Shown: one piece after another, positions 1 to 6,239 of the stretch
Numbering within the stretch: position 1 is the first letter of the stretch
Layout: each line of letters opens with the position of its first letter
Origin: Desulfuromusa sp.
Lineage (GTDB): Bacteria; Desulfobacterota; Desulfuromonadia; Desulfuromonadales; Geopsychrobacteraceae
Length of the DNA stretch: 9,147 nt
Assembly (NCBI GenBank): GCA_029934755.1
Contig: JAOZLQ010000089.1
Span: forward strand, 1-9,147
Direction of reading: 5' to 3'
Notes under the pieces: generated by a model
Databases searched by the model: none
What the model was told of the DNA's origin: nothing
What the model saw: only the letters and a program-made list of their open reading frames with translations
Made by a program: the position numbers and the translations under genes

Positions 1-24
1 CAGGAATGATATGTTTGTTGGGGC

Positions 25-60
25 ACGGCTTGTCGTGCCCTTACGGCTTGCCGTGCCCTT
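25..60. repeat. Tandem 18-bp repeat, two copies, hairpin-forming
   Basis: Two adjacent 18-bp units at 25-42 and 43-60 differ at a single position (T33 versus C51). With the preceding GGG (21-23) the first unit forms a perfect 7-bp stem, 21-27 with 34-40, around a 6-nt loop. Bases 21-28 can pair instead with 51-58 (8 bp). There is no T-tract, so this is not a normal intrinsic terminator. It looks like part of an intergenic repeat element; its function is unknown. Confidence 0.7.
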
Positions 61-70
61 AAATCAAGAC

Positions 71-90
71 CGTCGGTTTGCGGACCGACG
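71..90. repeat. Perfect 7-bp inverted repeat (hairpin)
   Basis: Bases 71-77 (CGTCGGT) are the exact reverse complement of 84-90 (ACCGACG), with a 6-nt loop. It lies between the tandem 18-mer and the next larger inverted repeat, so it is probably one module of a composite intergenic repeat. No T-tract follows on either strand. Confidence 0.65.
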
Positions 91-95
91 ACCGC

Positions 96-127
96 CTTCA
101 TTTTCTTTGATCGCAAAGAAAATGAAG
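96..127. repeat. Perfect 13-bp inverted repeat (long hairpin)
   Basis: Bases 96-108 are the exact reverse complement of 115-127, with the 6-nt spacer GATCGC. The stem core is CATTTTCTTT / AAAGAAAATG. A smaller repeat of similar composition follows: AAAGAAA at 130-136 pairs with TTTCTTT at 146-152. From memory, stems of this type recur between genes in Geobacter-like and other proteobacterial genomes. The perfect symmetry is seen directly; membership of a dispersed repeat family is inference. Confidence 0.7.
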
Positions 128-183
128 CAAAAGAAACTCTTTTTATTTCTTTCGCGCGGATGCCTGCGTTGTTTTGGCAGTAG

Positions 184-233
184 ATATTGAGTAAATAGTA
201 CTCAGCTTCGTTGCAGCTCTACTTAAGCAATAT
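184..233. repeat. Imperfect long inverted repeat
   Basis: ATATTG at 184-189 pairs with CAATAT at 228-233. Inside it AGTA (197-200) pairs with TACT (220-223) and AGCT (204-207) with AGCT (215-218), giving an interrupted cruciform-like stem with a 7-nt apical loop. There is no T-tract and no sign of coding. It may belong to the same repeat-rich block as the hairpins upstream. Its role is unknown. Confidence 0.4.
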
Positions 234-278
234 GGGCGTGAAAAAAAGGACTGCACATTAAATTAGTTGAGCGATTCG

Positions 279-312
279 TCGCCTAACGAGACGTGAACGT
301 CTCTAATGGCGA
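279..312. repeat. Two-tier stem-loop downstream of uraA
   Basis: An outer 5-bp stem (TCGCC 279-283 with GGCGA 308-312) encloses an inner 6-bp stem (GAGACG 288-293 with CGTCTC 298-303) with a TGAA apical loop. It lies about 75 bp past the uraA stop codon on the minus strand. No T-run directly follows on that strand, so it does not qualify as an intrinsic terminator by itself. It might protect the 3' end of the upp-uraA mRNA or simply be part of the repeat block. Confidence 0.45.
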
Positions 313-336
313 AAAAACCAAGTCAGAATAATTGGT
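312..336 (-). terminator. Weak candidate terminator of the upp-uraA operon
   Basis: Read on the minus strand downstream of uraA, ACCAA (336-332) pairs with TTGGT (321-317) around a 10-nt loop and is followed at once by a run of T (316-312). Position and T-tract fit an intrinsic terminator, but the stem has only five pairs, so it is weak. The neighbouring stem-loop at 279-312 shares its border and might assist. Confidence 0.3.
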
Positions 337-387
337 GAAATTGGGGTGGACGATATTTACGCCTCACCCCTAAATCCTCACGTTCGT

Positions 388-1707
388 TTACTCTTCATTC
401 CCTTGTGGAAGTATCAGATTTAGTAGCACTCCAACAACACCCGCCAGACCAATTCCACCCAGTTTGACGATTGTCAGATCAAAAGTCATTCCACCAATAC
501 CGAAAACCAGGATGATCGCAACGATAGCCAGGTTGCGTGGTTGCATCAGATCTGTTCCGGCTCTGACCAGAGTATTGATACCGATGACAGCAATGGCACC
601 AAACAACAGAACCATAATTCCACCCATGATCGGAACTGGAATCGAGTTCAAGAAACCGCCCAGTTTGCCGATGAAAGCGAGAAGAATTGCAGTTATTGCC
701 GCCCAGGTCATGATCGCCGGGTTAAATGATTTGGTTAGAGCTACTGCGCCAGAAACTTCTGAGTAGGTGGTGTTTGGGGGGCCACCAAGGAAGGCTGCAA
801 AACTGGTTGCAACACCGTCACCGAGCAGAGTGTTTTCGATGCCGGGATCTTTTACGTAGTCTTTTCCAGAAATTCCACCGATTGCCAGAACATCACCAAA
901 ATGCTCAATTGCCGGGGCGATAGCAACTGGGACAATAAACAGGATTGCTTCGAGATTCCAGACTGGGAAGGTGAAGTCCGGCATGGCAAACCAAGGGGCT
1001 GCAGCAACTTTTTGCATCGAAATTAACGCCGGGCCAGTCCAGTTTTGCAGCGTACCCGGATCAAAAGCTGCTTGGGTGGAGGCGGTAAATCCAGTACCGT
1101 CAAGAATCATGGATGTGACATAACCAGCAACGATTCCACTTAAAATCGGGATTAATTTGAACAGCCCGCGCCCGAGGAGAGAGACTAGAATCGTAACTGC
1201 CAAGGCAACTCCAGCAATAATGTAGGCGGTTGTCTCCGGCACCAACCAGGCCGAACCATCACCGGTTCGGCCAGAGGCCATATGGATAGCTACTGGAGCC
1301 AAGACAAGTCCGATAACCATAATGACTGGCCCTGTAACGATTGGTGGTAGAACTTTGTGTAGGATGTCAGAGCCGAAGATCCGCACTATAAAGCTCAGGA
1401 TCGCATAGAGTAGACCTGCTGCAACCAAACCACACATGGTTCCAGCAATCCCCCATTGGCCGACACCGTAGATTATCGGGGCAATAAAAGCGAAACTAGA
1501 TGCCAGAAAAACTGGCACTCGGCCACGGGTAATCAGTTGGAAAATCAGGGTTCCGGCACCAGCGGTAAATAACGCAACATTGGCGTTAAGTCCTGTCAGT
1601 AGAGGAACCAATACTAGAGCACCGAAAGCAACAAACAGCATCTGGGCGCCGAGCAGGCAGTCCTTCAGGCGAAAATTATAATCTGTGGGGGATGGGGTTT
1701 GATTCAT
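388..1707 (-). CDS. uraA: UraA-type uracil (uracil-xanthine) permease, NCS2 family
   Basis: This is a 439-residue inner-membrane nucleobase:proton symporter of the NCS2/NAT family, expected to bring uracil into the cytoplasm for Upp. The protein is almost wholly hydrophobic, with about a dozen or more membrane segments. Two family signatures are clear: IEHFGD near residues 267-272, with E268 matching the substrate-binding glutamate of TM8 in UraA, and GGPPNTTYSE at 308-317, with E317 matching the second binding glutamate. In TM1 the usual Gln-His pair is Gln22-Met23, a form I recall from many UraA-like proteins. The ATG start has a good ribosome binding site, GGAGAAGGA at 1724-1716 on the minus strand, 8 nt upstream. 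Only 35 bp separate it from upp, so the two are co-transcribed. Uracil is the likeliest substrate because of upp; xanthine or another base cannot be excluded. Confidence 0.9.
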   Translation of the reverse strand: MNQTPSPTDYNFRLKDCLLGAQMLFVAFGALVLVPLLTGLNANVALFTAGAGTLIFQLITRGRVPVFLASSFAFIAPIIYGVGQWGIAGTMCGLVAAGLLYAILSFIVRIFGSDILHKVLPPIVTGPVIMVIGLVLAPVAIHMASGRTGDGSAWLVPETTAYIIAGVALAVTILVSLLGRGLFKLIPILSGIVAGYVTSMILDGTGFTASTQAAFDPGTLQNWTGPALISMQKVAAAPWFAMPDFTFPVWNLEAILFIVPVAIAPAIEHFGDVLAIGGISGKDYVKDPGIENTLLGDGVATSFAAFLGGPPNTTYSEVSGAVALTKSFNPAIMTWAAITAILLAFIGKLGGFLNSIPVPIMGGIMVLLFGAIAVIGINTLVRAGTDLMQPRNLAIVAIILVFGIGGMTFDLTIVKLGGIGLAGVVGVLLNLILPQGNEE

Positions 1708-1742
1708 GTTTTAAGTCCTTCTCCGCAAAAGGTTGATGTCTT

Positions 1743-2369
1743 CTATTTGGTGCCGAATATTTTATCTCCCGCGTCACCAAGACCGGGGAGAATATAGCCG
1801 TCTTCATTCAGTCGTTCATCAATCGACGCAACATAGATATCAACATCGGGATGCTCTTTTTCGACCCGGGCGATTCCTTCTGGAACTGCGACCAGAAAGA
1901 GCCCACGGATACTGGTACATCCGGCCTTTTTCAGCATGTCGATACAAGCCACCAGTGAACCGCCGGTTGCCAACATCGGATCAAGGATCAAAGCTGTACG
2001 GTTGTCGATATTGCTGGTGAACTTTTCATAGTAGGTCACGGGCTCCAAGGTTTCTTCGTTGCGGTAGAGACCGACAACACTGACCCGGGCACTGGGGATC
2101 AGGTCGAGAACCCCGTCCATCATCCCTAGCCCTGCACGGAGAATCGGGACGACAGTAATCTTCTTTCCTTTGATTTTTTCCACATTGACTGGACCGTTCC
2201 AACCGGTGATCATTTCCGGCTCAGTTTCAAGATCCTTGGTCGCTTCATAAGTGAGTAATCGAGCGATTTCAGAGGCAAGGTCACGGAAATCTTTGGTGCT
2301 GATATCGTGTTGGCGTATCAGACCCAACTTGTGTTTGACCAGGGGGTGATTGACTTCAAAAACGGCCAT
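1743..2369 (-). CDS. upp: Uracil phosphoribosyltransferase
   Basis: This cytoplasmic enzyme converts uracil plus PRPP to UMP and pyrophosphate, the key step of uracil salvage. The product is 208 residues, the standard length for bacterial Upp. The PRPP-binding loop of type I phosphoribosyltransferases is present as LDPMLATGGS (129-138). The C-terminal uracil-binding signature PGLGDAGD (195-202) is followed by the usual FGT end. VVPILRAGLGMMDG (73-86) is also typical of the family. The ATG start is preceded by AAGGAG (2381-2376 on the minus strand) at a 6-nt spacing. It is the first gene of a two-gene operon with the permease and has its own promoter about 40-70 bp upstream. No riboswitch, PyrR site or attenuator is evident in the short leader. 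Confidence 0.97.
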   Translation of the reverse strand: MAVFEVNHPLVKHKLGLIRQHDISTKDFRDLASEIARLLTYEATKDLETEPEMITGWNGPVNVEKIKGKKITVVPILRAGLGMMDGVLDLIPSARVSVVGLYRNEETLEPVTYYEKFTSNIDNRTALILDPMLATGGSLVACIDMLKKAGCTSIRGLFLVAVPEGIARVEKEHPDVDIYVASIDERLNEDGYILPGLGDAGDKIFGTK

Positions 2370-2411
2370 GAGTTTCTCCTTGGGGAATGATTTTGACAGA
2401 TTTAACAGCGC

Positions 2412-2440
2412 AGCATAAAAGTATCGATTCGGTTGGTCAA
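2412..2440 (-). promoter_or_regulatory. Sigma70-like promoter of upp-uraA
   Basis: On the minus strand TTGACC (2440-2435) is a 5/6 match to the -35 consensus. Exactly 17 bp further is TATGCT (2417-2412), a good -10 box. Transcription would start near 2405, giving a leader of about 35 nt that contains the upp ribosome binding site. That leaves too little room for an attenuator. The assignment rests on motif quality, spacing and position. Confidence 0.7.
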
Positions 2441-2529
2441 GGGCTTAACTGGTGATATTGTGTTAGTCTTGAGTAATGTTTTTTAAATAGCTGAAAAAAA
2501 CTGACTTTCTTCTTTTCTGGAAGTTGCGT

Positions 2530-2535
2530 TATAGT
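2530..2535 (+). promoter_or_regulatory. Possible -10 box of the acyltransferase-prfC operon
   Basis: TATAGT at 2530-2535 lies about 45 bp upstream of the acyltransferase start and resembles a -10 hexamer. A matching -35 box is poor: TTCTTC at 2507-2512 is at the right distance but is a weak match. The 2441-2577 stretch has no other clear plus-strand candidate, so this is tentative. It would make 2370-2577 a divergent promoter region shared with upp. Confidence 0.35.
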
Positions 2536-2577
2536 GTCCGGTCGATCAGTTTTGGATGATTTTTGGAGTTAATGCAG

Positions 2578-3474
2578 ATGGCGTCAGTTTCTATTAAACA
2601 TCGTGCCGAATATTATGCCCTGCGAGTTGTTGCGGCCATTGTCAGGCTGTTGCCACGCAAGACAGCTCTAACTTTTGGCCGAGTGGTAGGGCGCCTGGCA
2701 ATGAAAATTTTGCCGGATCGCTATAAACTGGCAAAAGAAAATATGCAGTTGGCGTTGCCAGAGTTGAGTGCAGTAGAGATTGAAGAGAATGTGCGGAAGA
2801 ACTTTGAGCATATCGGAGCGAGTGGTGTGGAGATGCTACGACTGGATATGTTTAAGCATGGTAGTGATGATCTCAACCGCTATTTTGATCTTGAAAATGA
2901 CCACCTGTTACGCGAGGCACTGGCGCTGAATAAGGGGGTCATTCTCCTGACCGCTCACCTGGGTTTTTGGGAAGCGGGGCACTTTATTATGTCCGAACTG
3001 GGACTTCCGTGTGCAGCCGTGGCAAAACCACTGAAAAATCCTTTGACCGATCGTTATTTTGCGGGAATTCGAACATTTTTTGGAACGGAGATCCTTAATA
3101 GTCGAAAAGGAGCCCGACGGATTCTGAAGTCATTACGGCAGAATCGAGCAGTTGTGGTTCTGCTTGATCAACATATTTCTCCACCGGGTTCAGTGCCCAC
3201 GGAATTTTTTGGCCGTAAGGCATATACGACAACTGCGATTGCCAATTTAGCGATGAAATATCAGATCCCGATTGTGCCAATATTTTTTCTCAGACAACCC
3301 GATGATCGCTATAAGGTTTGGGCAGAGCCTATATTAATGTTGACCGGTGAAGGTGAGAATGCCATTGCTGAGAATACTCAACTGTTGACCGATATTATTG
3401 AAGCCGCGGCACGCAAGGATGTCAGCCAATGGTTCTGGATGCACAAACGTTGGCGGGTTAAACCCAAAAAATAA
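2578..3474 (+). CDS. LpxL/HtrB-family acyltransferase (lipid A or lysophospholipid type)
   Basis: The 298-residue product belongs to the Lip_A_acyltrans superfamily, membrane-associated enzymes that move an acyl chain onto lipid A precursors or related lipids at the cytoplasmic face of the inner membrane. The catalytic HX4E motif is seen as HLGFWE (H127, E132). It is followed by the family block LLDQHISPPG (195-204), then FFGRKAYTTTAIANLA (210-225), and a terminal WFWMHKRWR. A hydrophobic/amphipathic stretch at about residues 12-26 may anchor it. In-frame starts exist at TTG 2563, ATG 2572 and ATG 2578. GGAG (2565-2568) overlaps the first, is only 3 nt from the second and is 9 nt from ATG 2578, so I chose 2578. 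prfC follows 15 bp later, so they are likely co-transcribed. Whether the acceptor is Kdo2-lipid A or another lipid cannot be read from sequence, so no symbol is given. Confidence 0.88.
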   Translation: MASVSIKHRAEYYALRVVAAIVRLLPRKTALTFGRVVGRLAMKILPDRYKLAKENMQLALPELSAVEIEENVRKNFEHIGASGVEMLRLDMFKHGSDDLNRYFDLENDHLLREALALNKGVILLTAHLGFWEAGHFIMSELGLPCAAVAKPLKNPLTDRYFAGIRTFFGTEILNSRKGARRILKSLRQNRAVVVLLDQHISPPGSVPTEFFGRKAYTTTAIANLAMKYQIPIVPIFFLRQPDDRYKVWAEPILMLTGEGENAIAENTQLLTDIIEAAARKDVSQWFWMHKRWRVKPKK

Positions 3475-3489
3475 GAGGATAAAGGAAAC

Positions 3490-5076
3490 GTGAGCAAAGA
3501 ATTAAATCGAGAAATAGTCAAGCGTCGGACCTTTGGTATTATTAGTCACCCCGATGCCGGTAAAACGACTTTGACGGAAAAATTATTGTTGTTTGGCGGT
3601 GCAATTCAAATGGCTGGTACGGTCAAAGCGCGTAAATCGAATCGGCATGCCACCAGCGACTGGATGAGTATTGAGAAAGAACGGGGAATTTCTGTTTCGT
3701 CATCGGTGATGAAATTTAATTACCGCGATTTTGAAATCAATCTGCTTGATACCCCGGGCCACCAGGATTTTTCTGAGGATACTTATCGGGTTTTAACTGC
3801 TGTTGATAGCGCTCTGATGGTGATCGACAGTGCCAAAGGTGTCGAACCACAGACCGAAAAACTGATGGAAGTCTGCCGGATGCGCAATACGCCAGTGCTG
3901 ACTTTTATCAACAAGCTCGACCGCGAAGGTCTGTCTCCCCTTGATATCCTCGCTGATATTGAGGAAAAGCTACAGATTGAATGTACACCGCTCTCCTGGC
4001 CAATTGGGATGGGAAAACGTTTTAAGGGGGTTTATAATCTCTACCGAAAAGAATTGAACCTGTTTCGATCCGGTGATGACGTACGCAGTACCAAAACAGT
4101 AAAAATTGCTGACTTGAACGACCCACAGTTAGATGAACTGCTCGGGAGTCAGGCGGATGAATTGCGGGAGGATATTGAACTGCTGGAGGGTGCGGCAAAC
4201 CCGTTCAGCCTTGATGATTATCTGCGCGCCAGTCAAACACCGGTTTTCTTCGGTAGCGCCATCAATAATTTTGGTGTGCAGGAGATGCTTGATGCTTTTG
4301 TTGAACTGGCTCCAGAACCTGGTTTGCGGGAAACAGTAGAACGGATTGTTGAGCCAAATGAGGAGCAATTCTCCGGATTTGTGTTCAAAATTCAAGCAAA
4401 TATGGATCCGGCTCACCGTGATCGAATTGCTTTCCTACGAATTTGTTCAGGCAAGTTCACCCGGGGGATGAAAGTGAAACATCACCGGATTGGCAAAGAT
4501 GTTGTGCTATCGAACGCCACCATCTTTATGGCTCAGGATCGAGCTCATGTCGAGGAAGCCTATCCTGGTGATATTATAGGGCTACATAACCATGGGACAA
4601 TAAAAATTGGTGATACTTTTACGACCGGAGAGGTGCTGAAATTTACCGGAATTCCCAGTTTTGCACCGGAGCATTTTCGCCGGGTGCGTTTGAAGGATCC
4701 GTTGAAATCAAAACAGCTACAAAAAGGTTTAACTCAATTGGCAGAAGAAGGTGCGGTGCAGGTTTTCAAACCAGTGACCGGGGCAGAATTCATTCTCGGG
4801 GCAGTTGGTGTATTGCAGTTTGACGTAACAATGGAGCGACTTAAGGCAGAATATAATGTTAACGCTGTCTATGAGGGTGTTGATTATACGACTGCACGTT
4901 GGGTTGAATGTGACGATCGGAAATTGTTTGAAAAATTCCAGCAGAAAGAACAAGGTCGCCTGGCGCATGATGCAGAAGGTCATTTGACCTATCTGGCAGC
5001 AAGTGAGTGGCGTTTGGGGCACACGATGGAACAATGGGAAGGGGTCAGGTTTCTCAAGTCACGCGAACATAGTTGA
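3490..5076 (+). CDS. prfC: Peptide chain release factor 3 (RF3), translational GTPase
   Basis: RF3 is a ribosome-bound GTPase that removes RF1/RF2 after peptide release and speeds termination. The 528-residue length matches the family (about 529 in E. coli). The G domain is complete: P-loop SHPDAGKTT (19-27), switch I RGIS (65-68), DTPGH (87-91) and NKLD (141-144). The stretches KRRTFGIISHPDAGKT and EDTYRVLTAVDSALMVID, and the terminal REH, are characteristic of RF3 rather than EF-G. The second (beta-barrel) and C-terminal domains follow without interruption. The start is GTG, with GAGG at 3475-3478 (11 nt away) and a closer AAGGA at 3482-3486 as alternative ribosome binding sites. It is the last gene of its unit and is followed by a strong terminator. 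Confidence 0.97.
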   Translation: MSKELNREIVKRRTFGIISHPDAGKTTLTEKLLLFGGAIQMAGTVKARKSNRHATSDWMSIEKERGISVSSSVMKFNYRDFEINLLDTPGHQDFSEDTYRVLTAVDSALMVIDSAKGVEPQTEKLMEVCRMRNTPVLTFINKLDREGLSPLDILADIEEKLQIECTPLSWPIGMGKRFKGVYNLYRKELNLFRSGDDVRSTKTVKIADLNDPQLDELLGSQADELREDIELLEGAANPFSLDDYLRASQTPVFFGSAINNFGVQEMLDAFVELAPEPGLRETVERIVEPNEEQFSGFVFKIQANMDPAHRDRIAFLRICSGKFTRGMKVKHHRIGKDVVLSNATIFMAQDRAHVEEAYPGDIIGLHNHGTIKIGDTFTTGEVLKFTGIPSFAPEHFRRVRLKDPLKSKQLQKGLTQLAEEGAVQVFKPVTGAEFILGAVGVLQFDVTMERLKAEYNVNAVYEGVDYTTARWVECDDRKLFEKFQQKEQGRLAHDAEGHLTYLAASEWRLGHTMEQWEGVRFLKSREHS

Positions 5077-5103
5077 TCGCAGATAAAACCAAAACAGTTT
5101 TAG

Positions 5104-5134
5104 AAAAGGGGGTCACATCGTGGCCCCTTTTTTT
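5104..5134 (+). terminator. Strong intrinsic terminator after prfC
   Basis: GGGGTCAC (5109-5116) pairs with GTGGCCCC (5120-5127), eight pairs including one G-U, around a 3-nt loop. An uninterrupted run of seven T follows (5128-5134). It begins about 30 bp past the prfC stop codon. It separates the acyltransferase-prfC unit from the binding-protein/kinase unit downstream. Confidence 0.92.
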
Positions 5135-5135
5135 A

Positions 5136-5165
5136 TTGTTTGTTCGTGTGTTTTTCTGTTATATT
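5136..5165 (+). promoter_or_regulatory. Candidate promoter of the binding protein-kinase operon
   Basis: TTGTTT (5136-5141) and TATATT (5160-5165) are separated by 18 bp and lie between the prfC terminator and the likely TTG start at 5211. The region is very AT-rich, so matches arise easily by chance. However, a promoter is required somewhere in this roughly 75-bp gap if the terminator works. Confidence 0.45.
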
Positions 5166-5199
5166 TATTTTTGTTCATTATCTAATTATCATTTTTTTT

Positions 5200-5203
5200 G
5201 GAG
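5200..5203 (+). promoter_or_regulatory. Ribosome binding site fixing the TTG start of the binding protein
   Basis: GGAG lies 7 nt upstream of the TTG codon at 5211, an ideal spacing, in an otherwise T-rich stretch. This TTG is the first codon of a well-formed signal peptide. The in-frame upstream TTG at 5073 has no comparable signal. Confidence 0.75.
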
Positions 5204-5210
5204 TCTGTCG

Positions 5211-6215
5211 TTGAATAGGATCTCTTTCTTCTGTTGTTGGTTATTGTTGGTCTGCTTTAGCTGCCTTATTTTGGTGTCTCCAGTGCTGGCTGAGGAACGC
5301 TATAAGGTACTGGTGGTGTTCAGCTATGAGCAAGATTATCTCTGGGAGAGTGAGATCCGTGAAGAAATAGAAAAAATTCTCAGCCCGTTTGCGGATTTAT
5401 CATTTTTTTATATGAATACCAAAATAGCACTGGAGAAGGGTTCGGACAAAGCAGCTGAAGCATTTGCTCTCTATCAAAAAATACAACCAGATGGGGTTAT
5501 TGTCGGTGATGACAATGCTCAATCACTGTTTGTTGTCCCTTATCTTAAAAATCGTGTTTCAACACCAGTTATCTTTTGCGGAGTTAACGCGGAACCAGAA
5601 GCATATGGTTACCCAGCGAATAATGTTTCTGGAATTCTGGAACGTTATCATTTCGAGGAAGGACTTTCTCTTAATCGGCAAATCGTGGGCAAAACAGAAA
5701 CGTTTGCAATTATGGTCAACGAGAGCCCCCTTGCTGATCTGATTGACCGACAACTTACAGCTGAACGGGATGAATTATCTGCGAAACTGATTGCATTTCT
5801 GCGCCCGAAAACTTTGACCCAAGCGGTCAATATGGCTCAGAATATTCGGGACAAGGTTGATTTGCTTATGTTGATGACACTTAAGGGAATTGTTGATAAC
5901 GAGGGGAGGCCTGTCAATGATGGCGAGAGTCTTCCTGCTGTCGTTGAAGCTTTTAATAAACCGATCACGGCGACTGCTGATTTTGTTGTGCAATATGGTG
6001 CACTGAGTGGCGTGCTTGCCAGCGGCCAAGAACAGGGCCAGCAGGCTGCCACTATGCTTTTGAGTGCCATGCGTGGTGTTCCTATGGATCAGTTATCAGT
6101 GACCCGTAATTATCGTGGTAAGCGAATAATCAATGTATCAGCTGCAAAGAAGCTGGGTATCGTTCTGAATCCGATGGTTTTGCGGGGTGCAAAGTTGGTG
6201 AGAAGTGAAAAATAA
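5211..6215 (+). CDS. Secreted ABC_sub_bind-type periplasmic binding protein, probably a sensor partner
   Basis: From the TTG at 5211 the product is 334 residues. It opens with a clear Sec signal peptide: Asn-Arg at 2-3, a hydrophobic core at about 4-22, and SPVLA with likely signal peptidase I cleavage after Ala27. There is no lipobox cysteine at the cleavage site. The mature part reads as a type I periplasmic-binding fold of the ABC_sub_bind (TrpX-like) family: YKVLVVFSYE at 31-40, PDGVIVGDDNA at 93-103, TPVIFCGVNAEPE at 118-130, NNVSGILE at 137-144, and the typical C-terminal NVSAAKKLGI at 308-317. The ligand is unknown. No permease or ATPase gene is nearby; a histidine kinase follows after 24 bp, so it probably presents a ligand to that kinase. 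The longer reading from TTG 5073 would overlap prfC, run through its terminator and bury the signal peptide, so I reject it. Confidence 0.85.
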   Translation: MNRISFFCCWLLLVCFSCLILVSPVLAEERYKVLVVFSYEQDYLWESEIREEIEKILSPFADLSFFYMNTKIALEKGSDKAAEAFALYQKIQPDGVIVGDDNAQSLFVVPYLKNRVSTPVIFCGVNAEPEAYGYPANNVSGILERYHFEEGLSLNRQIVGKTETFAIMVNESPLADLIDRQLTAERDELSAKLIAFLRPKTLTQAVNMAQNIRDKVDLLMLMTLKGIVDNEGRPVNDGESLPAVVEAFNKPITATADFVVQYGALSGVLASGQEQGQQAATMLLSAMRGVPMDQLSVTRNYRGKRIINVSAAKKLGIVLNPMVLRGAKLVRSEK

Positions 6216-6239
6216 ACTTTTTTTGATATGGTTTGAGCA

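Noticed and set aside
21..160. CRISPR-like array or tRNA gene at the left edge
   Set aside because: There are only two adjacent 18-bp repeats with no spacers, and no cloverleaf or T-loop signature is present. The structures are simple hairpins.
464..923. Three plus-strand open frames within the uraA region
   Set aside because: They lie antisense to the strongly supported permease gene, have low-complexity unfamiliar products, and lack convincing ribosome binding sites.
4129..5034. Minus-strand open frames within prfC
   Set aside because: They are antisense to an intact, full-length RF3 gene, with no recognisable domains.
5073..5210. N-terminal extension of the binding protein from TTG 5073
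   Set aside because: It overlaps the prfC stop, encodes the terminator hairpin, and would place a second hydrophobic stretch before the true signal peptide. The 5211 start has a clear ribosome binding site.
5211..6215. Binding protein as part of an ABC uptake system
   Set aside because: No permease or ATPase gene lies on either side in this window, and the direct neighbour is a sensor kinase. A distant transporter cannot be fully excluded.
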